A DNA stretch of 64,000 bases from Leifsonia aquatica. GTDB lineage: Bacteria; Actinomycetota; Actinomycetes; Actinomycetales; Microbacteriaceae. Both the position numbers and the translations under genes were made by a program. Shown piece after piece: positions 33,223 to 41,795 of this stretch. Below the pieces are notes generated by a model. It did no database searches and had not been told where the DNA came from. It worked only from the letters and a program-made list of their open reading frames with translations. Numbering within the stretch: position 1 is the first letter of the stretch; every line of letters starts with the position of its first letter. The stretch lies in assembly GCF_014190775.1 (NCBI RefSeq), contig NZ_JACHVP010000003.1:434001-498000 (forward strand). Direction: 5' to 3'.

Positions 33223-33993
33223 ATGGGAAAGGTGACCATCAACGCCCGCGCCGCCTCCAGCGCCTCCCCCCAGCCCCGTACCCTCCTGCGCCGTGCGGAC
33301 GGCAGCTCCATCCGCGTGCTCGTCGTCGACGACGAGGCCACGCTGACGGATCTGCTGGCGATGGCGCTGCACTACGAGGACTGGGAGGTGAAGACCGCGG
33401 CCAACGGCCAGCAGGCGCTTCAGCTCTCGCGCGAGTTCAAGCCGGACGTCGTGGTGCTCGACATCATGCTTCCCGACATCGACGGGCTGCAGGTGCTCTC
33501 CCGGATGCGCGCCGACGGCAACGAGGCGCCCGTGCTCTTCCTCACCGCGAAGGACTCCCTCGACGACCGCATCGCCGGCCTCACCGCCGGCGGTGACGAC
33601 TACGTGACGAAGCCGTTCAGCCTGGAGGAGCTGGTGGCGCGTCTGCGAGGGCTGCTGCGCCGGTCGCGCGCGGCGGTGGCGGACCAGGACGACCCGGTGC
33701 TGATCGTCGGCGACCTCGTGCTGGACGAGGACAGCTACGAGGTGCACCGCGACGGCGAGCCCATCCAGCTCACGGCCACGGAGTTCGAGCTGCTGCGTTT
33801 CCTGATGCGCAACCCGCGGCGCGTGCTCAGCAAGGCGCAGATCCTCGACCGCGTGTGGAGCTACGACTTCGGCGGCTCCTCGAGCGTGGTCGAGCTGTAC
33901 ATCTCCTACCTGCGCAAGAAGATCGACGCCGGCCGGCCCGCGATGATCCACACCGTGCGCGGCGCCGGGTACATGGTGAAGGCCGCCCAATGA
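33223..33993 (+). CDS. OmpR/PhoB-family response regulator
   Basis: The 256-residue regulator has a receiver domain (VLVVDDEATL, phospho-acceptor Asp80 in VVVLDIMLPDIDGL, LTAKDS, KPF) and a winged-helix DNA-binding domain (QLTATEFELLRFLMRNPRRVLSKAQILDRVWSYDF, ELYISYLRKKID). It resembles the MprA/TcrA class of actinobacterial envelope-stress regulators. The start is uncertain: GTG 33202, ATG 33223 and GTG 33232 are all possible. It is translationally coupled to its kinase. Confidence 0.93.
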   Translation: MGKVTINARAASSASPQPRTLLRRADGSSIRVLVVDDEATLTDLLAMALHYEDWEVKTAANGQQALQLSREFKPDVVVLDIMLPDIDGLQVLSRMRADGNEAPVLFLTAKDSLDDRIAGLTAGGDDYVTKPFSLEELVARLRGLLRRSRAAVADQDDPVLIVGDLVLDEDSYEVHRDGEPIQLTATEFELLRFLMRNPRRVLSKAQILDRVWSYDFGGSSSVVELYISYLRKKIDAGRPAMIHTVRGAGYMVKAAQ

Positions 33994-35687
33994 CCACAGC
34001 CCGCACCGCGGGCGCACCGGCATCCGGCGGCGGGACCAGCTGGTTCCGCCGCATCCGCCCCTTCCGCTCGTGGACGCTCCGCAGCCGCGTCGTGCTCGTC
34101 GTCGTGGCGATGCTCGCGGTGCTCGGCGCCGTGATCGGGACGGTCAGCGTGCTGTCGCTGCAGAGCTATCTCGTCGGACGGCTGGATTCGCAGCTCACCT
34201 CGTCGCTCAATCGGGGCCAGCAGCGGGCGAACTCCCTGTTCGGCGAGGGCCCGACCGGTCCCAACGTGACCCAGGTGGTGGCGGCTCCCGGTCAGCAGAC
34301 GGAGACCTTCGGCGTCGTCCGCAGCGGTCAGAACCTCCTCTACCCGGTCATCCTGGCCGATCGCCCACCGGAGGGGACCCCCGACCAGTCCGCGGCTCCG
34401 CAGAGCGTGGCCATCAACCGCGCGGTCCTGCTCAAGCTCCCGGCCGACGGGACGCCGCGGACGATCACGCTCGGCCCGACCGTCGGCGACTACCGCGTCG
34501 CTGCCGTCCCTCTCGACAACGGCGACAGCGTCATCATCGGGCTGCCTCTCGCCCCGGTGAACGCGACCGTCGCCCAGCTCACGCTGGTCATCGTGCTCGT
34601 GACGCTCGCCGGCCTGATCTTCGCGTTCCTCCTGGCGAGCTTCATCGTGCGGCTCGCGATGAAGCCGCTGGAGCGTGTGACCGGCACGGCCGAGCAGGTG
34701 GCGAACATGCCCCTCGACCGCGGCGACGTCGCCCTCTCGGTCCGCGTGCCGGAGTCCGACACCGACCCGCACACCGAGGTGGGCAAGGTGGGCTCGGCGC
34801 TGAACCGGATGCTCGGCCACGTCGCCTCCGCGCTCACCGCGCGCCAGGCGAGCGAGCAGAAGGTGCGCCAGTTCGTCGCCGACGCGAGCCACGAGCTCCG
34901 CACCCCGCTCGCCTCCATCCGCGGCTACGCCGAGCTCACCCGCCGCGCCCCGCACGAGCTGCCGGCGGACGTGACGCGCTCGCTCGGCCGCATCGAATCG
35001 GAGGCCACGCGCATGACCTCGCTGGTCGAGGACCTGCTCCTGCTCGCGCGGCTCGACGAGGGACGAGAACTCGACCAGGACCCGGTCGACCTCTCCCTGC
35101 TGCTCATCGACGCCCTCAGCGACGCGCACGCGGCCGGCCCCGATCACCGCTGGCGCATCCTCGTGCCCGAGGAGCCGGTGGAGGTCGTGGGCGACGCCCC
35201 GCGCCTGCACCAGGTCGTGACGAACCTCCTCGCGAACGCGCGGGTGCACACCCCCGAGGGCACCGTCGTGACGGCGGCGCTCGCCGTCGACCGCGAGGCC
35301 GGCCGAGCGATCGTGACGGTGGAGGACAACGGTCCCGGCATCCCCGACGAGCTGCAGTCGACGCTGTTCGAGCGGTTCGCCCGCGGTGACAGCTCCCGCA
35401 ACCGCGCGACCGGGTCGACCGGCCTCGGCCTGGCGATCGTGCAGGCCGTGGTGGAGGCGCACGGCGGAGAGGTGTCGGTGCGCAGCGAGCCCGGGGACAC
35501 GGTGTTCACCGTGAGCCTGCCGCTCGTGGAGGGCGACGGCTCGTCCGTCGAGCCCGTGGCGATGATCGAGCCGGACGACGTCGAGCCGGACGAGATCGAG
35601 GTCGACGCTGTCGAAGGCGACGCTGTCGAGGCCGACGCTGTCGGAGGCGACGCCGTGGAGACCGCGCCGGGAACGGAACGGGAGTGA
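33990..35687 (+). CDS. Sensor histidine kinase (HAMP, HisKA, HATPase)
   Basis: The 565-residue kinase has a first span near 30-55, a sensor domain of about 150 residues outside the membrane, a second span near 195-220, HAMP, a dimerisation domain with His301 in VADASHELRTPLASIRGY, and an ATPase domain (NLLANARVH, VEDNGPGIP, GSTGLGLAIVQAVVEAHGG). The last ~40 residues are an acidic tail of tandem DAVEGDAVEADAV repeats. It overlaps the regulator by four bases and the hydrolase gene by four. A regulator-kinase-ABC set like this often senses membrane-active compounds. Confidence 0.94.
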   Translation: MTTARTAGAPASGGGTSWFRRIRPFRSWTLRSRVVLVVVAMLAVLGAVIGTVSVLSLQSYLVGRLDSQLTSSLNRGQQRANSLFGEGPTGPNVTQVVAAPGQQTETFGVVRSGQNLLYPVILADRPPEGTPDQSAAPQSVAINRAVLLKLPADGTPRTITLGPTVGDYRVAAVPLDNGDSVIIGLPLAPVNATVAQLTLVIVLVTLAGLIFAFLLASFIVRLAMKPLERVTGTAEQVANMPLDRGDVALSVRVPESDTDPHTEVGKVGSALNRMLGHVASALTARQASEQKVRQFVADASHELRTPLASIRGYAELTRRAPHELPADVTRSLGRIESEATRMTSLVEDLLLLARLDEGRELDQDPVDLSLLLIDALSDAHAAGPDHRWRILVPEEPVEVVGDAPRLHQVVTNLLANARVHTPEGTVVTAALAVDREAGRAIVTVEDNGPGIPDELQSTLFERFARGDSSRNRATGSTGLGLAIVQAVVEAHGGEVSVRSEPGDTVFTVSLPLVEGDGSSVEPVAMIEPDDVEPDEIEVDAVEGDAVEADAVGGDAVETAPGTERE

Positions 35688-36460
35688 CCCGCCCGGCCAC
35701 GATCGCCGCGACGCCCTACGGCCCGGCCTCGGCGCCGCCCCTGGTGTTCCTCCGCGGCCTGCCCGCCGTCCCGCGCGCACCGCGTGGGATCGACGCGTTC
35801 ACCGAGCGCCTGTCGCTCCGCGGGACCGACGGGCACCGCGTCTACGCGCTGGGTCGTCCCGACACGCTGGCCGGCGCCGTGACCATGCCCGAGATCGCGG
35901 ACCTCTACGCGAGAACGCTCCGGCGTCGTTTCGGTGCGCCGGTCCCGATGGTCGCGACCTCCACCGGCGCGAGCATCGCCCTCCAGCTGGCCGTCGACCA
36001 TCCCGACCTCGTGAGCGCCCTCGTCATCGTCTCGGGGGCGGGCCGGCTCGGTGACGAAGGGCGCCTGTTGCAGCGGCGCTACGCCGACCAGGTGGAGGCG
36101 GGGGACCGCCGCGCCGACGCCGAACTCGCACTGGCGACCCTCGACTTCCTCGGCGCCGGGCCGATGCTGCGGGCCGTGGCGCCGTTCCTGACGCCCCCGG
36201 AGGACGTCGGGACGCTCGTCCCGCTCGTCCGCGCCGAGGACGGCTTCGACATCGTCGACCGGGCGGACCGGATCACGGCGCCCACCCTCTTCCACAGCGG
36301 CGACCACGACGCCTTCTATCCGCAGGAGGTGGTGCGCGCCACCGCCGACCGCATCCCCGACTCCCGTGTCGTCGTCCACCGCGGCTGCGCTCACGGGGAG
36401 GTCGTGCTGCGGCCGGGCTACGGCGCCTCGGTCCGCGGGTTCCTGCGCCGTCACCGCTGA
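35684..36460 (+). CDS. Alpha/beta-hydrolase
   Basis: The 258-residue protein has an alpha/beta-hydrolase fold with nucleophile region VATSTGASIALQLAVDHPDLVSALVIVSGAG (Thr-Gly replacing the usual Gly before Ala; the nucleophile Ser lies in TSTGAS), a late Asp in FHSGDHDAFYP and His in GCAHGEV. This is a variant elbow, so the exact nucleophile should be treated with care. It overlaps the kinase gene by four bases (GTGA) and may modify the compound sensed, though that is speculation. It ends just before the rplJ promoter. Confidence 0.82.
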   Translation: MTRPATIAATPYGPASAPPLVFLRGLPAVPRAPRGIDAFTERLSLRGTDGHRVYALGRPDTLAGAVTMPEIADLYARTLRRRFGAPVPMVATSTGASIALQLAVDHPDLVSALVIVSGAGRLGDEGRLLQRRYADQVEAGDRRADAELALATLDFLGAGPMLRAVAPFLTPPEDVGTLVPLVRAEDGFDIVDRADRITAPTLFHSGDHDAFYPQEVVRATADRIPDSRVVVHRGCAHGEVVLRPGYGASVRGFLRRHR

Positions 36461-36467
36461 CCGCGAT

Positions 36468-36497
36468 TTGCGCCGGGACGCCACCATCACGTACCCT
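36468..36497 (+). promoter_or_regulatory. Promoter of rplJL
   Basis: TTGCGC (36468-36473) and TACCCT (36492-36497) with an 18-bp spacer lie directly after the hydrolase gene and before the L10 leader. The form matches the tRNA-Trp/secE promoter. Confidence 0.6.
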
Positions 36498-36636
36498 TGA
36501 CGAAGCCAAAGACCGCTGGTCCCCGTGTCCGCACGGAGAGAAGATCCACTCAGGTGGGCGCCCGCGCAGGTGTATGAAGCAAGACTCGCAGGTTCCTGCG
36601 TCCTCCAGCTCCGTGCCTCTGCGCCGGAGCTTTTTT
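36498..36636 (+). ncRNA. Ribosomal protein L10 leader with attenuator
   Basis: The 5' leader of rplJ holds a structured region and then a terminator hairpin (GCTCCG 36608-36613 with CGGAGC 36625-36630) followed by TTTTTT. This position and layout fit the known L10 leader, where excess L10-(L12)4 binds the RNA and reduces rplJL expression. The 66 bp to the rplJ start contain a second short hairpin and the ribosome site (GAGAGGTAG). The exact L10-binding fold was not modelled. Confidence 0.7.
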
Positions 36637-36702
36637 CTTTGCCCGCGGTCGAGGCGCACGCCGCTCCCGCGGTGTGCGACGAAGAAGATTGAGAGGTAGG
36701 CC

Positions 36703-37218
36703 ATGGCGAACAAGGAAGCCACGGTTGCCGAGCTCGAGAACCTGTTCACGAGCTCGACCGCCGTTCTGCTGACCGAGTACCGCGGTCTCACTGTCGCTCA
36801 GCTCAAGAAGCTGCGCACGTCGATCAGTGAGCACGCGACGTACGCCGTGGTGAAGAACACGCTGACCAAGATCGCAGCGAACAAGGCCGGAATCTCGTCG
36901 TTCGACGACGAGCTCGCCGGTCCGTCCGCGATCGCATTCGTGCACGGCGACCCGGTCGCCGTCGCGAAGGCACTGCGTGACTTCACCAAGGCGAACCCTC
37001 TGCTGGTGGTCAAGGGCGGTTACTTCGACGGTAACCCGCTCACCGCCGAAGAGGTAGGCAAGCTCGCCGACCTCGAGTCCCGTGAGGTTCTGCTGGCCAA
37101 GCTGGCCGGCGCCTTCAAGGCCTCGCTGTTCGGAGCCGCATATCTGTTCAACGCACCGCTGTCGCAGGCCGTTCGCACGGTCGACGCGCTGCGTGAGAAG
37201 CAGGAGTCCGCTGCGTAA
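36703..37218 (+). CDS. rplJ: 50S ribosomal protein L10
   Basis: The 171-residue L10 opens with [38 protein letters not shown] and has [12 protein letters not shown] and [21 protein letters not shown], all standard. The C-terminal helix anchors L7/L12 dimers to the stalk base. It precedes rplL by 68 bp. Confidence 0.98.
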   Translation: MANKEATVAELENLFTSSTAVLLTEYRGLTVAQLKKLRTSISEHATYAVVKNTLTKIAANKAGISSFDDELAGPSAIAFVHGDPVAVAKALRDFTKANPLLVVKGGYFDGNPLTAEEVGKLADLESREVLLAKLAGAFKASLFGAAYLFNAPLSQAVRTVDALREKQESAA

Positions 37219-37286
37219 GGTCCCTCGAGGACCAGGCCCCCGGGCCCCGCAAGCGGTGAGTAACCACACACACTAAGGAGAAAATC

Positions 37287-37673
37287 ATGGCAAAGCTGTC
37301 GACTGACGAGCTGCTCGACGCGTTCAAGGAGCTCACGCTCATCGAGCTGAGCGAGTTCGTGAAGAAGTTCGAGGAGACCTTCGAGGTCACCGCCGCCGCC
37401 CCCGTCGCCGTTGCTGCGGCCGGCGCCGGCGCTGCTGCCCCCGCCGAAGAGGTCGAGGAGAAGGACTCCTTCGACGTCGTCCTCGAGGCGGCCGGTGACA
37501 AGAAGATCCAGGTCATCAAGGAGGTGCGCGCCCTCACCAGCCTCGGCCTCGGTGAGGCGAAGGCTCTCGTCGACGGTGCGCCCAGCACCGTTCTCGAGGG
37601 TGCCAACAAGGAGACCGCTGAGAAGGCGAAGGCCCAGCTCGAAGAGGCTGGCGCCACCATCACCCTGAAGTAG
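37287..37673 (+). CDS. rplL: 50S ribosomal protein L7/L12
   Basis: The 128-residue protein has the dimerising N-terminal domain ([29 protein letters not shown]), an Ala-rich hinge, and the factor-binding C-terminal domain ([37 protein letters not shown]). It recruits translation GTPases. A strong AAGGAGAAAATC site precedes ATG. Confidence 0.98.
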   Translation: MAKLSTDELLDAFKELTLIELSEFVKKFEETFEVTAAAPVAVAAAGAGAAAPAEEVEEKDSFDVVLEAAGDKKIQVIKEVRALTSLGLGEAKALVDGAPSTVLEGANKETAEKAKAQLEEAGATITLK

Positions 37674-37753
37674 TCGACGCCCCATCGGGGCTCTTCTACA
37701 CGCAGGTTGACGCTGCTCGACGCGGACTCCTCTCACGAGAGTGTCCGCGTTGT

Positions 37754-37798
37754 GGAGGGCGTCGCCCCCGCTGCGGGGCGACGCCCTCCGTGCGTTTA
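37754..37798 (+). terminator. Terminator of rplJL
   Basis: A perfect 15-bp stem (37754-37768 with 37775-37789), a 6-nt loop and a short T-run (GTGCGTTT) follow rplL by about 80 bp. Weaker hairpins lie in between (GCCCC/GGGGC after 37680). Confidence 0.88.
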
Positions 37799-37898
37799 AC
37801 GGCGCGCGGACGCGGACGCTCATCCACATCGGAGCGTCCGATCGCGCCTGCCTGCGTGTGTCGGTGTGCAAGGACGCACAATCGGAAGAAGAACAACG

Positions 37899-38042
37899 AT
37901 GAGTACATCGCTGTGGCGCAGCTGCGCCGCATACCTCCGCGGCTTCGGGGCCGCACTCCTGCACGGTGAGGACCGCGACAACGGTTGCCACCCGCCGGAT
38001 CTCTGCCGCAGGACCCTCCTGTACGACCGGTACCTGCGGTAA
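37899..38042 (+). CDS. Small Cys- and Arg-rich protein, 47 residues
   Basis: The frame starts at ATG with GGAAGAAG upstream and encodes a 47-residue basic peptide (MSTSLWRSCAAYLRGFGAAL at the start, ending LLYDRYLR) with Cys9, Cys30 and Cys36. A hairpin terminator 14 bases after the stop makes it a separate transcription unit between rplL and the surface protein. I know no relative. Coding status rests on the ribosome site, start and terminator; with so few codons, chance cannot be excluded. Confidence 0.45.
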   Translation: MSTSLWRSCAAYLRGFGAALLHGEDRDNGCHPPDLCRRTLLYDRYLR

Positions 38043-38056
38043 CCCGAACCACCTGA

Positions 38057-38096
38057 GACGCCCTCGGCGCCGGATCCGTCCGGTGCCGGGGGCGTC
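38057..38096 (+). terminator. Hairpin after the 47-codon gene
   Basis: An 18-bp stem with two mismatches (38057-38074 with 38079-38096) and a 4-nt loop. It begins 14 bases after the small gene's stop and 40 bases before the surface-protein start. Confidence 0.65.
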
Positions 38097-38136
38097 CGTG
38101 TGTGCGGTCTAGAGGGCTCCGATGAGGCTTCATAGG

Positions 38137-39099
38137 ATGGAGCGCATGGGGAGATTCCGCGCACTCGCGCTCGTCGTCGTCGGGGTCGTCACGGCCGGAT
38201 TGGCGGGGGCGGTGATCGCGGCGCCCGCGTCGGCGGCGCCCAGCGCCGAGCTGGTCCTCACCGCCACACCTGACACCCCTGCGGAGCTGACGGCCGGCAC
38301 GACGATCGTGTTCACGTACGCGGTGACGAACACTGGCGACGCGGCGTTCTCCGGACTCGACGTCACCACGGTCGAGATCTCCGGGACGGGCACCCTGTCG
38401 CCCGCGACGTGCGTCGGCCTGCCGCTGGACCCGGGGGCGTCCACCACCTGCACAGCCGACTACATCGTCACCCAACGTGACGTGGATTCCGGGGGGATCG
38501 TGCACCGCGCGTTCGTCACCGCCACCGGCAACCCGGGCGAGACGATCGACACCCCCACCGAGGAACTGGTCATCGACACCGTGCGGGACCCGGGGCTCTC
38601 GCTCGCGAAGTCGGTCACCCCGGCCTCCGGGCCGGTCGCTTCCGGCGCTGTCGTGACCTACTCGTACACGATCACGAACACCGGCACGGTGACCGTCACC
38701 GCGCTGGCCGTCGTCGAGGGCGCGTTCACCGGGACGGGCACGCTCGGCGCGATCTCGTGCCCCGGCACCACGCTCCTGCCGGGCGAGGCACTGACCTGCA
38801 CGGCTCCGTACACGCTCACGGCGGCCGATATCGCTCGCGGCACTCTCAGCAACACGGCCACGGCAACGGGCGGGACCCCCGAAGAGACGGTCGTGACTTC
38901 TGCCGCGTCCACTGCGACGCGGACCCTGGCAGCCGTCGTCGTCACCCCGACGCCGCAGCCGACGGCCTCTCCGTCGCCGATCGACCCCGCTGTGCTGGCG
39001 GACACCGGCTCCACCACCGCACTCGGCGGCCTCATCGCGGCCGCTCTGCTCATCGGTGGTGCCGCCCTCGTCCTGATGCGACGCGTTCGGAGGGTCTGA
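38137..39099 (+). CDS. Secreted DUF11-type repeat protein with LAxTG-like sortase signal
   Basis: The protein has about 320 residues. It has a signal peptide (VVVGVVTAGLAGAVIAAPASAA) and two Ig-like DUF11/DUF7507 repeats (about 40-155 and 165-275, each with a TYxxTNTG core and one Cys pair). Then come a Pro/Thr/Ser linker and a sorting signal: LADTG, a hydrophobic span (LGGLIAAALLIGGAALVL) and an RRVRR tail. LAxTG is the motif preferred by actinobacterial class E sortases, so it is likely cell-wall linked. ATG 38137 is favoured by its GAGG spacing; 38122 and 38146 are alternatives. Confidence 0.85.
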   Translation: MERMGRFRALALVVVGVVTAGLAGAVIAAPASAAPSAELVLTATPDTPAELTAGTTIVFTYAVTNTGDAAFSGLDVTTVEISGTGTLSPATCVGLPLDPGASTTCTADYIVTQRDVDSGGIVHRAFVTATGNPGETIDTPTEELVIDTVRDPGLSLAKSVTPASGPVASGAVVTYSYTITNTGTVTVTALAVVEGAFTGTGTLGAISCPGTTLLPGEALTCTAPYTLTAADIARGTLSNTATATGGTPEETVVTSAASTATRTLAAVVVTPTPQPTASPSPIDPAVLADTGSTTALGGLIAAALLIGGAALVLMRRVRRV

Positions 39100-39154
39100 C
39101 ATCGAGACGACCGAACCCGGCGACCGCGGCGCCACCCGGATCGCCTACGACGCC

Positions 39155-39766
39155 GTGGCGCAGGACTACGCCGATCTGCTGCGCGACGACCTGCGCGCCA
39201 ACACGTTCGACCGTGCGGTGCTCGGCATCTTCGCCGAGCAGGTGATCGACGGCGGCGGCGGACGGATCGCCGATCTCGGCTGCGGTCCCGGACGCATCAC
39301 AGGTCATCTCGCGGGGCTCGGCCTCGACGTCTCGGGGATCGATCTCTCGCCCGGGATGGTGGAGGTCGCGCGGCGCGAGCATCCCGGCATCCCATTCTCC
39401 GTCGGCTCGATGCTCGACCTGCCGTTCGGGGAGGCAGAGCTGGCGGGCGCGCTCGCCTGGTACTCGATCATCCACATCCCGCAAGACGAGCAGGACGCCC
39501 TCTTCCGGGAGTTCGCGCGCGTCGTCCGGCCCGGCGGCCGGCTGGTGCTGGCGTTCCAGGTCAGCACGGCGGGGGACGAGGATGTGGTGCACCTGACGCA
39601 CGCGTACGGCCACGACATCGACCTGCGGACGCGACGCCAGTCGCCGGAGCGGGTGCGCCGCCGGCTCGCCGCAGCGGGTTTCGCCGTCACGGGCGAGGTG
39701 CTGCGCGAGCCGGTCGCGCCGGAGAAGACGCGGCAGGCGTATCTTCTCGCTCAGCGAACGCGGTGA
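39155..39766 (+). CDS. Class I SAM-dependent methyltransferase (start uncertain)
   Basis: From the first standard start codon (GTG 39155) the protein has 203 residues with SAM motif [21 protein letters not shown], the acidic [13 protein letters not shown] and post-motif [11 protein letters not shown]. The frame is open further upstream and encodes the family's usual opening ([15 protein letters not shown]), but no ATG, GTG or TTG lies between the in-frame stop at 39074 and 39155. An ATC at 39101 sits 7 bases after GGAGGG, just past the previous stop, so a rare ATC start is likely. The 3' end overlaps the convergent permease gene by 80 bp. The substrate is unknown. Confidence 0.82.
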   Translation: MAQDYADLLRDDLRANTFDRAVLGIFAEQVIDGGGGRIADLGCGPGRITGHLAGLGLDVSGIDLSPGMVEVARREHPGIPFSVGSMLDLPFGEAELAGALAWYSIIHIPQDEQDALFREFARVVRPGGRLVLAFQVSTAGDEDVVHLTHAYGHDIDLRTRRQSPERVRRRLAAAGFAVTGEVLREPVAPEKTRQAYLLAQRTR

Positions 39767-41171
39767 CCCGGCGCCGCATCAGGTACCAGCCGCCGATCAG
39801 CAGCGGGATGACGATCACGACGGCGGCGCCGACGGTGAACGTCCCCGTGGGGTAGTCGAGCAGGATGAGCACGCCCACCGTGGCGAGGAAGGCGAGGGCG
39901 ACATACCCGGACCACGGTGACCAGGGCATCCGGAACGACGGTCGCGCTTCCTCGCCGCGTCGCGAGCGGCGGTACAGGGTCAGCTGGCACAGCACGATGA
40001 CGCTCCAGGCGGTCAGAAGGCCGACCGAGGTGAGGTTGATGCCGATCTCGAAGGCCTGCTCCGGCAGGAGCACGTTCAGGACGATGCCGAGCAGCGCGAC
40101 GGTGCCGGTGATGACGATGCCGCCGTAGGGGACGCCCGAGCGGTTCATCCGCGCGGCGAAGGCGGGGGCCGCACCGCGCAGGGCCAGCGACCGCGCGATC
40201 CGGCCCGTGGAGTAGAAGCCGGCGTTCAGCGAGGACAGGGCTGCCGTCAGCACGACGAGGTTCATCACCACGTCCGCGCCCTGCACCCCGATGGAGGCGA
40301 AGAAGGTCACGAACGGGCTCTCGTCGGCGGAGTAGGCGCTCGACGGGAGCAGGAGGGCGAGCAGCAGCACCGAGCCGACGTAGAAGAGGGCGATGCGCAG
40401 GATGACGGAGTTGATCGCGCGGGGCATGGTCCGCTCGGGATCGGCGGTCTCGCCCGCGGCCGTGCCGACCAGCTCGATCGCGCCGTAGGCGAAGACGACG
40501 CCCTGGACGACCAGGATGAGCGGGACGACCCCGTGCGGGAACATCCCGCCGCTCTCGGCCAGGAGGGAGAAGCCGGGGGTGTGGCCGGCGACGGGGGTCC
40601 CGAGCACCACGAACAGCGTCCCGATGATGAGGAAGAGCACGAGCGCGGCCACCTTGATGAGCGCGAACCAGAACTCGAGCTCGCCGAACACCTTCACCGA
40701 GAGCAGGTTGAGTCCGAACACCAGCAGGAGGGCGCAGAGCGCCCACACCCACTGCGGCACCTCGGCGAAGAACGGAAGGTAGGCACCGAAGAACCGGAGG
40801 TAGACGGCGACGGCCGTCGCGTCGACGACGCCGATCATCGCCCAATACATCCAGTACATCCACCCGGTGACGAAGCCGGCCTTCTCGCCCAGGAACTCGC
40901 GCGCGTAGCTGACGAACGAACCCGAGTCGGGGCGGCGCAGCACGAGCTCGCCGAGCGCGCGGAGGATCAGGAAGGCGGCGAGACCGCAGACGGCGTAGGC
41001 GATGACGAGGGACGGGCCGGCCGAGGCGAGCCGTCCGCCCGCGCCGAGGAAGAGCCCGGTGCCGATCGCGCCGCCGATGGCGATCATCTGGATGTGCCGC
41101 GGCTTCAGCTCGCGGTGGTAGCCGCCGGAGCCCGCGGTTCCGGGCCGGTCGGGAGGAGTGCTTCGTCGCAT
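39687..41171 (-). CDS. Amino acid permease (APC superfamily, AAT type)
   Basis: The 494-residue protein has 12 predicted spans and the APC signature near the N-terminus: [24 protein letters not shown], with [38 protein letters not shown] following. It resembles GABA/aspartate/D-serine type permeases that import amino acids with protons. The start is ATG 41171, divergent from a MarR gene, whose operator region lies between. The C-terminus is an Ala/Pro/Arg tail, read through DNA that also encodes the end of the methyltransferase. Confidence 0.92.
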   Translation of the reverse strand: MRRSTPPDRPGTAGSGGYHRELKPRHIQMIAIGGAIGTGLFLGAGGRLASAGPSLVIAYAVCGLAAFLILRALGELVLRRPDSGSFVSYAREFLGEKAGFVTGWMYWMYWAMIGVVDATAVAVYLRFFGAYLPFFAEVPQWVWALCALLLVFGLNLLSVKVFGELEFWFALIKVAALVLFLIIGTLFVVLGTPVAGHTPGFSLLAESGGMFPHGVVPLILVVQGVVFAYGAIELVGTAAGETADPERTMPRAINSVILRIALFYVGSVLLLALLLPSSAYSADESPFVTFFASIGVQGADVVMNLVVLTAALSSLNAGFYSTGRIARSLALRGAAPAFAARMNRSGVPYGGIVITGTVALLGIVLNVLLPEQAFEIGINLTSVGLLTAWSVIVLCQLTLYRRSRRGEEARPSFRMPWSPWSGYVALAFLATVGVLILLDYPTGTFTVGAAVVIVIPLLIGGWYLMRRRVTAFAEREDTPAASSPARPARAAPRP

Positions 41172-41217
41172 CCTCCGATTCAAGCATCCCGGATGCTGTA
41201 TATCACTAGCGTGTAAT

Positions 41218-41256
41218 GAATGCATTCGCTTGATTTATATAGGCCAGCTATATAAA
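41218..41256. promoter_or_regulatory. MarR operator palindromes
   Basis: GAATGCATTC (41218-41227) is a perfect 10-bp palindrome. TTTATATAG (41234-41242) and CTATATAAA (41248-41256) form a perfect 9-bp inverted repeat with a 5-nt spacer and include a -10-like TATATAG. The stretch is strikingly AT-rich for this genome and lies immediately before the MarR start. Confidence 0.7.
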
Positions 41257-41265
41257 ATGGAGGAC

Positions 41266-41736
41266 ATGTCCGAGAACCGCACCGAAGAACTGAGGAGCAC
41301 GCTGGGCGACCTGGTCGTCGCCAGCCATCGACTCACCCGCCTCGCCGCCCGGGTCACCGGGAGCACCGAGTCGCCGGCCATCTGGCGCACGCTGAGCGTG
41401 CTGCAGACCTCCGGCCCGCTGCGCCTCGGCGAGCTCGCTTCGCACAGCCGGGTCTCGCAGCCGACCATGACCAAGCTCGTCCGCACGCTGGTCGAGTCCG
41501 AGTGGGTCAAGCGCATCGCCGACACGGACGACGCCCGCGCGTGGCAGATCGCCCTCACGACGAAGGGTGCGGACGCGCTCCAGTCATGGCGCGACGAGCT
41601 CTCCGCCGCCCTCGTCCCGATGTTCGCCGACCTCAGCGAGGACGAGCTCGCGGCCATGCGCTGCACGGTCGAGGTCATCGCCTCCCGCGTCGACCTCTCG
41701 ACGGCGACCTCCGCCGCCCTCGCCGGCGCGCGCTGA
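41266..41736 (+). CDS. MarR-family transcriptional regulator
   Basis: The 156-residue regulator has the MarR winged helix (LRLGELASHSRVSQPTMTKLVRTLVESEWVKRIADTDDARAWQIALTTKG). It should bind the palindromes just upstream and repress itself, the downstream MFS exporter, and possibly the divergent permease. ATG 41266 follows GGAGG closely; ATG 41257 is possible but has no ribosome site and overlaps the operator. Confidence 0.92.
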   Translation: MSENRTEELRSTLGDLVVASHRLTRLAARVTGSTESPAIWRTLSVLQTSGPLRLGELASHSRVSQPTMTKLVRTLVESEWVKRIADTDDARAWQIALTTKGADALQSWRDELSAALVPMFADLSEDELAAMRCTVEVIASRVDLSTATSAALAGAR

Positions 41737-41795
41737 GCGCGCCCCCGTTCACACCCCTCCCGCACCACCGAATCACCAGGAGCCGTCCACCCTCG

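Noticed and set aside
31480-34023. Upstream extension of the FtsX permease frame to 847 residues
   Set aside because: The added 322 residues run antisense to the response regulator and kinase and look like shadow sequence. ATG 33057 gives a standard N-terminal membrane helix.
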